Assembly: GCA_024239035.1 (NCBI GenBank)
Contig: JANBVK010000002.1
Span: 29,191-69,735, forward strand
Reading direction: 5' to 3'
Source of the DNA: Patescibacteria group bacterium
GTDB taxonomy: Bacteria; Patescibacteriota; Minisyncoccia; UBA6257; GWB1-50-10
Length of the DNA: 40,545 nt
The position numbers were made by a program, and so were the translations under genes. The notes below the pieces were generated by a model. The model made no database searches and was not told the DNA's origin. It saw only the letters and a list, made by a program, of their open reading frames with translations. Positions 29,361-35,751 of this stretch are shown one piece after another (the first letter of the stretch is position 1; every line of letters starts with the position of its first letter).

Positions 29361-29364
29361 AATT

Positions 29365-29874
29365 ATGACAAAAAAAGTTTCTATTAAGAAAAATTTAGAG
29401 AAAATTGTTATCAATGTGGGTCTGGGGAGGTTGAGACAGCAATCTAATTTTGAAGAGAAGTCTTTACCCGAGATTATAAAAGAATTAGCCTTGATTACCG
29501 GTCAGAAACCTGCCCCAAGGCAAGCCAAGAAATCAATCGCTGGTTTTAAAACTAGGGCCGGAGATATTATTGGTTTACAGGTAACTCTTAGAGGGAAAAG
29601 AATGGAGGACTTTTTTACAAGAGTTATAAGTTTTGTTCTGCCTCGGGTCAGAGATTTTAGAGGTTTAGATTTGAAAAACGTGGACACCGGAGGAAATTTA
29701 AATATAGGTTTTAGAGAACAATTCGTTTTTCCAGAAATCAGTGCCGATAAATCAAAAGTCAATTTTGGTTTGCAGGTTACTGCAGTCAGTGTTTTTGAAA
29801 GTAGAGACGAAGCGATTGATTTTTACAGGTCGATTGGAGTACCATTGAAGAAATCTAATAAGGAGAATACTTAG
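29365..29874 (+). CDS. rplE: Ribosomal protein uL5
   Basis: Binds 5S rRNA and contacts P-site tRNA. From ATG 29365 (MTKKVSIKKNLEKIVINVGLG) the product has 169 residues; an upstream in-frame start at 29314 would overlap rplX and is rejected. ITGQKPAPRQAKKSIAGFK, the LRGKRMEDFFTRVI segment and the C-terminal FPEISADKS are typical. It follows rplX by 4 bp. Confidence 0.96.
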   Translation: MTKKVSIKKNLEKIVINVGLGRLRQQSNFEEKSLPEIIKELALITGQKPAPRQAKKSIAGFKTRAGDIIGLQVTLRGKRMEDFFTRVISFVLPRVRDFRGLDLKNVDTGGNLNIGFREQFVFPEISADKSKVNFGLQVTAVSVFESRDEAIDFYRSIGVPLKKSNKENT

Positions 29875-29883
29875 ATATTACTT

Positions 29884-30069
29884 ATGGCAAAGAAATCAGT
29901 TGCAGCTCGAGCAAGAAAAAAACCAAAGTTTACAAGCCGCATTGTGCGGCGCTGTTTTCGTTGCAGCCGTGCTCGAGGTTATATGCGAGATTTCAATATG
30001 TGCCGTATTTGTTTTAGAGAACTAGCGGGGCGGGGAGAAATTCCCGGGATTAAAAAAGCTTCTTGGTAA
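29884..30069 (+). CDS. rpsN: Ribosomal protein uS14, zinc-binding (type Z)
   Basis: Short zinc form, 61 residues. [21 protein letters not shown] gives the CxxC-x12-CxxC knuckle, and the C-terminal [11 protein letters not shown] is the family signature. Starts with a basic [16 protein letters not shown]. Nine bp after rplE, six before rpsH. Confidence 0.96.
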   Translation: MAKKSVAARARKKPKFTSRIVRRCFRCSRARGYMRDFNMCRICFRELAGRGEIPGIKKASW

Positions 30070-30075
30070 AGACCC

Positions 30076-30447
30076 ATGTATATTGATTTATTGATTAAAA
30101 TTAAAAATGCCCAAGCGGCCGGTAAGAAATCGTTGAAGACTCGATATGTAAAGATAGACTACGCTGTAGCGGAATTACTTCAACGTTCTGGTTTCTTAAA
30201 AAAAGTGGAAGTGAAAGGAAAATCTCTTAAGAAGATTATTGAGATTCATATGAATCCAGAAAGACCCATTCAAGGTTTGAAGCTTTTAAGCCGGCCCTCG
30301 ATGCGTCAGTATAGAGGCTATCGGGATTTTAGAAAAGTTAAGGGAGGTTACGGTTTACTTGTGGTTTCAACACCAAAAGGCATTTTAACTGGCGAACAAG
30401 CCAGAAAGGATAAAACTGGCGGCCAGATGCTGTTTGAGGTATGGTAG
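30076..30447 (+). CDS. rpsH: Ribosomal protein uS8
   Basis: Binds the central domain of 16S rRNA. The N-terminal LLIKIKNAQAAGKKSLKT, the central SRPSMRQYRGYRDFRKVKGG and the C-terminal GILTGEQARKDKTGGQMLFEVW are typical; 123 residues, slightly below the usual 130. In E. coli uS8 also represses the spc operon; no obvious mimic of its rRNA site was seen here. Confidence 0.96.
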   Translation: MYIDLLIKIKNAQAAGKKSLKTRYVKIDYAVAELLQRSGFLKKVEVKGKSLKKIIEIHMNPERPIQGLKLLSRPSMRQYRGYRDFRKVKGGYGLLVVSTPKGILTGEQARKDKTGGQMLFEVW

Positions 30448-30456
30448 AAAATTATT

Positions 30457-31020
30457 ATGTCTAGAATCGGTAAACAACCAATTGAAATCCCGGAGGGAAT
30501 AGAAATACAGATAGCTGAGGACGTGATTTTAGTGAAAAATCCGAAGGGTGAGATTAGTGTGCCGCGTCTTCATGGTATTACGCCTCATCTTGACGTCGAA
30601 AGTAAAGAATTACGTTTTGTTCTTGAGGGAACAGGAAAGCAGGCGAGGAGTAATTGGGGAACTCAGCGGTCGCTTACACAGGGTGCGATTGAGGGACTTA
30701 TAAAAGGTTTTGAAAAGACTCTGTTACTTGAGGGTGTGGGTTATCGTATTACTAAAGAAGGAGAAAACCTTGTTATGAATTTAGGGTTTTCTCACCCGGT
30801 GCGGTATGAGACAAAGCCCGGTATTACGTTTGAAGTTGAGAAGAATTCTATTTTGAAAGTTAAAGGCATTAGTAAGGAGTTGGTTGGTCGAGTGGCAGCA
30901 GAAATTCGGTCACTCAAAAAACCAGAGCCGTATAAAGGGAAAGGTTTTCGTTATAAAGGTGAGATTGTTCGCCGCAAAGCTGGTAAAAGAGCAGCTACCA
31001 CTGCTGCTGGTACTACGTAG
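30457..31020 (+). CDS. rplF: Ribosomal protein uL6
   Basis: Two-domain protein near the factor-binding site. MSRIGKQPIEIPEGIEI, NWGTQRSLTQGAIEGLIKGF, LEGVGYRI and the C-terminal PEPYKGKGFRYKGEIVRRKAG are diagnostic. 187 residues, ending in a short Ala/Thr tail not found in E. coli. rplR follows by 5 bp. Confidence 0.96.
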   Translation: MSRIGKQPIEIPEGIEIQIAEDVILVKNPKGEISVPRLHGITPHLDVESKELRFVLEGTGKQARSNWGTQRSLTQGAIEGLIKGFEKTLLLEGVGYRITKEGENLVMNLGFSHPVRYETKPGITFEVEKNSILKVKGISKELVGRVAAEIRSLKKPEPYKGKGFRYKGEIVRRKAGKRAATTAAGTT

Positions 31021-31025
31021 AAATT

Positions 31026-31424
31026 ATGCAAAAACAGAAGCTGTTAAATAAAGTTAAAGGAAGAAGAAAACAAAGGGTTCGTCTGCGTATTAGAGGTACT
31101 TCTTCAAAACCCCGCTTGTCAGTGTTTAGGAGCAATAGTCATATTTATGCTCAACTTATTGATGACACAAAACAAAAAACCTTAGCTTCTGCCTCATCTT
31201 TCGAGTTAGAAGCCTCGACACCTAGAGGGAATCGGGGTCCCAGCCGAGGCGTCGGAAAAAAATTAAAAAAAACAGAAGTGGCTGAAAAAGTTGGTAAAGT
31301 AATTGCCGAGAAGGCTAAAAAATTAAATATTAAATCAGCCGTTCTGGACAGGGGAGCGTATCGTTATCATGGTAGGGTTAAGTTTTTGACCGAAGGTGCC
31401 CGTGAAGAAGGATTGAAGATATAA
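31026..31424 (+). CDS. rplR: Ribosomal protein uL18 with a repeat-like insertion
   Basis: Carries 5S rRNA into the central protuberance. RRKQRVRLRIRGTSSKPRLSVFRSNSHIYAQ matches uL18, and the C-terminal LDRGAYRYHGRVKFLTEGAREEG is the family signature. Residues about 63-77 (ASTPRGNRGPSRGVG) have no counterpart. They are encoded by a hairpin-forming stretch, 31212-31250, whose ends GCCTCG and CGAGGC pair. The insertion falls in the loop before the last helix and probably points to solvent. 132 residues against about 117. Confidence 0.94.
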   Translation: MQKQKLLNKVKGRRKQRVRLRIRGTSSKPRLSVFRSNSHIYAQLIDDTKQKTLASASSFELEASTPRGNRGPSRGVGKKLKKTEVAEKVGKVIAEKAKKLNIKSAVLDRGAYRYHGRVKFLTEGAREEGLKI

Positions 31425-31427
31425 TAT

Positions 31428-31937
31428 ATGATACATCAACGTACAAAGAGAATTGTTAGGCAGAAAAGCGAATTTCAGGAAAAGGTACTTGAGATTAGGC
31501 GTGTTACTAGAGTTGTTGCTGGAGGTAAACGTTTTAGTTTTAGAGCAACGGTTATTATTGGTGATCAGAAGGGGAAGTTGGGTTTGGGCATTGCTAAAGG
31601 TCTTGACGTTGCCTCAGCTATTCAGAAAGCCAAAACTCAAGCTAGAAAGAACCTGGTTTCGGTGTCTTTAAAAGATAGTCGAACTATTTTTTACGATACT
31701 GAAGCAAAATATGGAGCGGCAAGAGTCAGATTAAAACCAGCCCGACTCAACCACGGTTTAATCGCCGGCGGTGCCTGCCGAGTTGTTCTGGAGCTTGTGG
31801 GAATTAAAGATATCTCAGCTAAGATTTTAGGTAGAACCACTAATAAAATAGCTAATGCTAGAGCAACAATAAAGGCCCTAAGGCAGATTAAAGTGCAAAA
31901 CGTAAATATCAAAACAAAAGAGCAGAGCCCTAAATAA
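31428..31937 (+). CDS. rpsE: Ribosomal protein uS5
   Basis: Decoding-fidelity protein at the mRNA entry. VTRVVAGGKRFSFRATVIIGDQKGKLGLG and KARLNHGLIAGGACRVVLE-type sequence (ARLNHGLIAGGACRVVLEL) are typical, with TTNKIANARATIKAL at the C-terminus. 169 residues. It is followed by a 48-bp gap and then rplO; rpmD (uL30), which normally lies between them, is missing. Confidence 0.96.
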   Translation: MIHQRTKRIVRQKSEFQEKVLEIRRVTRVVAGGKRFSFRATVIIGDQKGKLGLGIAKGLDVASAIQKAKTQARKNLVSVSLKDSRTIFYDTEAKYGAARVRLKPARLNHGLIAGGACRVVLELVGIKDISAKILGRTTNKIANARATIKALRQIKVQNVNIKTKEQSPK

Positions 31938-31985
31938 TTTAAGAATTTTCTTTGGTACTTAAATTTTGATTTTTGACTTAATTTT

Positions 31986-32402
31986 ATGCAGATTCATCAA
32001 TTAAAGTCGTTAAATAAAAGAAAAACTAAACGAATAGGACGTGGCGGTAAACGTGGAACGTATTCTGGTCGAGGTCAGAAGGGTCAGAAATCCCGATCCG
32101 GACACCGGATCAGACCGGCAGAGCGTGATCTTTTCTCTAAACTCCCGAAACTCCGGGGCGTGAAGAATAAATCTCTCAGACTCAAACCCGTGGTTATTAA
32201 CGTTGGTGATTTAGAAAAAATACTAGATAATAATTCTCTTAATAAGAAAATCTTAATTGAGAAAGGAATAGTAAAAAGAATGTCGCGGGAGGTAAAACTT
32301 ACGGGTAATGGAGAAGTTAAAAAGGCTTTTACAATTGAAGATGTGAAAGTTTCTAAGACAGCCCGGGAAAAGATTGAGAAGGCTGGTGGTACGATTAAAT
32401 AG
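31986..32402 (+). CDS. rplO: Ribosomal protein uL15
   Basis: Large-subunit protein with a long N-terminal extension into rRNA. KRIGRGGKRGTYSGRGQKGQ, the RSGHRIRPAERDL segment and the C-terminal VSKTAREKIEKAGGTI are typical; 138 residues. It directly follows rpsE because uL30 is absent. A TATAAT for secY lies 14 bp after its stop. Confidence 0.94.
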   Translation: MQIHQLKSLNKRKTKRIGRGGKRGTYSGRGQKGQKSRSGHRIRPAERDLFSKLPKLRGVKNKSLRLKPVVINVGDLEKILDNNSLNKKILIEKGIVKRMSREVKLTGNGEVKKAFTIEDVKVSKTAREKIEKAGGTIK

Positions 32403-32415
32403 TAGCCAATTAGGG

Positions 32416-32421
32416 TATAAT
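32416..32421 (+). promoter_or_regulatory. Possible secY -10 box
   Basis: TATAAT, 10 bp before the secY ATG at 32431; no good -35. If used, the transcript would begin within 3 bases of the start codon. Confidence 0.35.
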
Positions 32422-32430
32422 CAGAAAATA

Positions 32431-33702
32431 ATGAACAAACTTATCCAAATTTTTAAGATCCCGGATCTTCGGAAAAAGATTTTAATGGTGTTGTTTTGGC
32501 TTTTGGTTTTTAGGGTCTTGGCGGCTATTCCTATCCCGGGAATTGATGTAGCTAGATTGAATGAATTCTTTTCTTCTAATCAAATCTTTGGATTTCTAAA
32601 TATTTTCTCCGGTGGCGGACTAGCTAACTTGTCGTTGGTGATGCTTGGCGTTGGTCCTTACATTACAGCAGTGATTATTATGCAGCTTCTAACAATTATT
32701 TTTCCGAAGCTCAAGAAAGCATACTACGAGGAAGGAGCTGAAGGAAGAGCTAAATTTAACCGTTATTCCAGATATTTAACCGTTCCCTTAGCCGCCCTTC
32801 AATCTTATGGATTTTTAAACCTTTTAGCTTCTCAGCAGGTGTTACCTTCTCTATCATTACTGCAGCTCTTAAGCAACGTTGCAGTTATTACTGCCGGCAG
32901 CGTCTTCTTAATGTGGATTGGTGAGTTGATATCAGAGTATAAAATGGGTAACGGCGTTTCTTTGATTATCTTCGCCGGTATCGTGGCCAGTTTACCACAG
33001 CTTATAACTTCAAGTTTTTTAACCTATACTCCCAGTATTTTACCAACGTACATCGCTTTCGTTATTTTAAGCATCATTATCATTGCCGGTGTTGTTTTTG
33101 TTAATGAAGGTGAGCGGAAGATACCGGTTTCTTACGCAAAGCAGGTTCGCGGCAATAAGTTATACGGCGGCGTCGCCACTTATTTACCGCTTAAAGTTAA
33201 TCAGGCCGGTGTTATTCCTATTATTTTTGCAATTTCTATTTTGCTTTTCCCTCAATTTTTGGCTCAGGCTGTTTCCATTTTTTCTGCTGAACTTTCTCTC
33301 CGCTTGAATAGTTTGGTTATCGGTCTTTTTAATAATATATATATTTACAGCTCTCTTTACTTTATTTTGGTTGTTGTTTTCACTTATTTCTACACCGCTA
33401 TTACTTTTGACCCCAAAGAAATTTCTAAAAACTTGCAGCGTAGTGGGGGCTTTATTCCGGGTATTAGACCGGGGGAGGCGACAGCTGAAACTATTTCTAA
33501 AATTGTCCGCCGAATAACTTTTTTTGGTGCGCTGTTCTTGGGAATTGTGGCGATTCTGCCGAACGTAACTCAGATAATAACCGGTATTCAGGCACTCACA
33601 ATTGGTGGTGCGGCACTCTTGATTGTTGTTGCTGTGGCACTCGATGTGATGAAGCAGGTTGAATCACAGCTTATGGTGAGGGAATACGAGGGAATTTTCT
33701 AG
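32431..33702 (+). CDS. secY: Preprotein translocase subunit SecY
   Basis: Ten-helix protein-conducting channel of the inner membrane. From ATG 32431 it has 423 residues. The N-terminus has FRVLAAIPIPGID, then the plug region FSGGGLANLSLVMLGVGPYI; cytosolic loops hold EGAEGRAKFNRYSRYLTV, ERKIPVSYAKQV, YLPLKVNQAGVIPIIF and GFIPGIRPGEAT, all SecY signatures. An in-frame start at 32374 lies inside rplO and is rejected. The gene closes the spc-type block; a palindromic repeat and an RNA candidate separate it from adk. Confidence 0.96.
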   Translation: MNKLIQIFKIPDLRKKILMVLFWLLVFRVLAAIPIPGIDVARLNEFFSSNQIFGFLNIFSGGGLANLSLVMLGVGPYITAVIIMQLLTIIFPKLKKAYYEEGAEGRAKFNRYSRYLTVPLAALQSYGFLNLLASQQVLPSLSLLQLLSNVAVITAGSVFLMWIGELISEYKMGNGVSLIIFAGIVASLPQLITSSFLTYTPSILPTYIAFVILSIIIIAGVVFVNEGERKIPVSYAKQVRGNKLYGGVATYLPLKVNQAGVIPIIFAISILLFPQFLAQAVSIFSAELSLRLNSLVIGLFNNIYIYSSLYFILVVVFTYFYTAITFDPKEISKNLQRSGGFIPGIRPGEATAETISKIVRRITFFGALFLGIVAILPNVTQIITGIQALTIGGAALLIVVAVALDVMKQVESQLMVREYEGIF

Positions 33703-33706
33703 AAGT

Positions 33707-33885
33707 TTGAACCAAAAGTTACCCCCTCGTTCGTAGAAGTCTCCGAGCGTTAAAATGATACTCGCTCGCTTACGAAAATGTACCACCCAGCTCGCTTCGC
33801 TCACGTGTACCCGGCACATTTCCTACTCACTCGTTCATTTTTAAACACTCTCCGACATACTCACTCGGAGAAATTTTCGGTTCAA
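33707..33885. repeat. Long palindromic repeat, third copy (tip-conserved family)
   Basis: 179 bp. Outer pairs TTGAACC (33707-33713) and GGTTCAA (33879-33885), then CTCCGAG near 33741 with CTCGGAG near 33864, an inner stem AAAATGA...AAAATGT with ACATTT...TCATTTTT, and at the exact centre CTCGCTTCGCTC (33791-33802). Apart from that centre motif the sequence differs from copies 1 and 2. It starts 5 bp after secY and could act as its transcription end. Confidence 0.7.
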
Positions 33886-33967
33886 TTTTTTTAAAACAAA
33901 ATTCTAAAAAAGTTTTATTATTTCAGCAGGTTTGAGCTATGATTCAACCAAGGAAAGTTATTGGATT

Positions 33968-34205
33968 GAGAAAAGGAAAGAGCCGCGGTGCATGGTGCAC
34001 GCGGCTCTTATTGCGCCCCTCCCTATAACGCGGTTGACGGGTGAAACCGAGGAGTGGGTGGACGATGGGGCAGGACGAGATCTTCTCGCTAACTCTCAAC
34101 GATATCTCCTCATCACTAACTCCCAAAAACAGAGAGATCTGCGGCGCGCGAGGGAATCCTTCCGCCACATTGATCAAATTCGCCGCACCCACTCCCGATG
34201 ATCTA
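33968..34205 (-). ncRNA. Structured RNA candidate on the minus strand
   Basis: A GC-rich stretch in AT-rich surroundings, with promoter (34212-34239) and terminator-like hairpin (33978-34009) on the minus strand, giving about 240 nt. A closing stem GGAGTGGGTG/CACCCACTCC (34186-34195 with 34051-34060) encloses two arms: GCGGCG/CGCCGC, and AGATCT paired with AGATCT. CGGTT/AACCG forms a further hairpin. Opposing 89-codon frames exist on both strands but look like by-products of the few stops in GC-rich RNA; the minus-strand ATG lies beside the -10 box, upstream of the likely start. It lacks the RNase P, tmRNA and SRP hallmarks I can check. Class unknown. Confidence 0.5.
33978..34009 (-). terminator. 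Terminator-like hairpin of the minus-strand RNA candidate
   Basis: AAGAGCCGCG-TGCA stem (14 pairs, one bulged base) with a TGG/CCA loop. On the minus strand it is followed by CTTTCCTTTTCTC; on the plus strand the tail (TTATTG) is poorer. Confidence 0.6.
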
Positions 34206-34211
34206 TCCTCC

Positions 34212-34239
34212 ATAGTACTTATATATTTTATTTTGTCAA
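34212..34239 (-). promoter_or_regulatory. Promoter of the minus-strand RNA candidate
   Basis: TTGACA (34239-34234), 16-bp spacer, TACTAT (34217-34212) on the minus strand. Predicted start about 34205, at the edge of the closing stem. Confidence 0.55.
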
Positions 34240-34285
34240 TTCAATAGTACTCAAAATACAGGAAAACAGTTATTATTAAGGGTAT

Positions 34286-34972
34286 ATGGCTAATCAAGCA
34301 GTAATAATATATGGTCCTCCGGGATCGGGAAAAGGAACGCAGGCCGAGCTTTTAGTTAGAAAGTTTAGCTTTATTCATTTTGATACTGGGCGATATGGCG
34401 AAAGTTTAATATACGCGCCTGGCGCTGAGAAGAATACAGTTCTTCTGCGAGAGAGAGAAAATTTTGAAACTGGTAAATTATTCACCCCTTCGTGGACACT
34501 GCGTATTGTGAGTCAGGCTACTCGCCGTATTGCAAAAGCCGGGTTTGGTATTGTCTACAGCGGTTCTCCGCGGACCATGTTTGAAGCTTTTGGTGATAAA
34601 AATAATAAAGGATTACTTTCAATTTTGATTAAGCTCTATGGCAAGAAAAATATTATAGTGGTTGAATTAAAAGTTAAGAGTCAGACATCAATAGAGAGGA
34701 ACAGTAAACGCGTTGTCTGCTCGGTTTGTGGTTTGCCGATTTTGGCCAGTTCAAAAAATAAGAAGTGTTCATTTTGTGCCGGACCTGCAAGAAAAAGAAC
34801 CCTGGACAAACCGGAGATAATCAAAGTACGCCTTAAGGAATATCGCGAACGGACTTATCCAATTCTAAAGAAAATGAGAAGTCTTGGTTTTAGGATTAGA
34901 GAAATTAACGGTGAACCATCCCCGTATAAAGTCTATGAACAAGTTGTGAGAAGATTAGGGTTGCGGCGATGA
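34286..34972 (+). CDS. adk: Adenylate kinase, divergent form in the secY-adk-map context
   Basis: Position between secY and map is the classical place of adk, and the P-loop GPPGSGKGTQAELL is perfect (residues 10-23). A LID-type zinc knuckle (CSVCG, then CSFC) and KPEIIKVRLKEYRERTYPILKKM are also as expected. Other motifs are altered: STGDxxR reads DTGRYGES, and GFPRT reads GSPRT, which should affect AMP binding. 228 residues. A longer homologue at 12011 has these motifs intact, so the two may have divided functions. It overlaps map by 4 bp. Confidence 0.82.
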   Translation: MANQAVIIYGPPGSGKGTQAELLVRKFSFIHFDTGRYGESLIYAPGAEKNTVLLRERENFETGKLFTPSWTLRIVSQATRRIAKAGFGIVYSGSPRTMFEAFGDKNNKGLLSILIKLYGKKNIIVVELKVKSQTSIERNSKRVVCSVCGLPILASSKNKKCSFCAGPARKRTLDKPEIIKVRLKEYRERTYPILKKMRSLGFRIREINGEPSPYKVYEQVVRRLGLRR

Positions 34973-35751
34973 TTCGTTTAAAAAAAGAAAACGACCTTCG
35001 GGTTTTAAGAACATCGGGTAGAATTCTTGCATCAGTTCTCCAAAAACTAGAAGAAGAAACGAAAGAAGGAATTGAGCTTATATATCTTGATAAACTTGCC
35101 AGAAGGCTTATTAAGAAAGCCGGTGCGAAGCCGGCGTTTTTAGGTTATAAACCGGAGGGTGGAACAAAGCTTTACCCGGCAGCGATTTGTACGTCAGTAA
35201 ATGAACAAATTGTCCACTGTTTGCCGTCGGAGTATGTCTTGAGAAAAGGAGATGTTTTAAAAATTGACTTTGGCGTGGATTATCAAGGGTACATTACTGA
35301 TTCGGCTGTAACAGTTGGGATTGGAGAACTTACAGGGAAAGCCAAAGAATTGGTTGATATAACTAAAGAAACCTTAGAAAAAGCGATAGAGGAGTGCAGA
35401 CCAGGAAAGCATACCGGTGATATTGGTTGGATGATAGAGAAAACAGTCAAAGGTGCCGGTTTTCATGTAATTAAGAATCTGACTGGACACGGTGTTGGTT
35501 TTGAACTGCATGAGGACCCGACTGTCTATAACTATGGGAACCGGGGAGAGGGAGTCAAACTTGTGCCCGGTCTCGTCTTGGCAATTGAGCCAATGGTGAG
35601 CGTCAGCTCGTCACGCGTGATGCAAAAAAGTGATGATAGTTACGTTACTGAAGACGGCAGCTTGAGCGCTCATTTTGAGCATACTATCGCGATAACGGAA
35701 AGTGGGCCTGAGGTTTTAACGAGCCGAGAGTCAGCGTTTGTTTCCGGCTAA
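34969..35751 (+). CDS. map: Methionine aminopeptidase type I
   Basis: Removes initiator Met from nascent proteins. Metal ligands can be seen in order: DFGVDYQGYITDS (two Asp), GHGVGFELHEDP (His), IEPMV (Glu) and FEHTIAI (Glu). The substrate His is in AICTSVNEQIVHCLP. 260 residues, type I without insertion. The start overlaps adk (ATGA). Its 3' end overlaps the convergent topA by 21 bp, with no room for a terminator between them. Confidence 0.96.
   Translation: MIRLKKENDLRVLRTSGRILASVLQKLEEETKEGIELIYLDKLARRLIKKAGAKPAFLGYKPEGGTKLYPAAICTSVNEQIVHCLPSEYVLRKGDVLKIDFGVDYQGYITDSAVTVGIGELTGKAKELVDITKETLEKAIEECRPGKHTGDIGWMIEKTVKGAGFHVIKNLTGHGVGFELHEDPTVYNYGNRGEGVKLVPGLVLAIEPMVSVSSSRVMQKSDDSYVTEDGSLSAHFEHTIAITESGPEVLTSRESAFVSG

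Noticed and set aside
29314-29364. Longer uL5 start
   Set aside because: It would overlap rplX by 47 bp; ATG 29365 gives the family N-terminus.
32374-32430. Longer SecY start inside rplO
   Set aside because: The added residues do not resemble SecY and the ATG at 32431 gives the normal N-terminus.
34140-34205. SRP RNA, because of GGCGGAAGGAT on the minus strand
   Set aside because: The conserved CAGGNCCGGAAGGNAGCAGCC helix is not matched: no AGCA partner follows the GGAA loop.
33932-34213. Two opposing 89-codon reading frames as small genes
   Set aside because: They cover the same GC-rich, strongly folded DNA on opposite strands, run through a terminator-like hairpin, and the minus-strand ATG lies beside the -10 box, before the likely transcript start. 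A structured RNA explains the lack of stops better.
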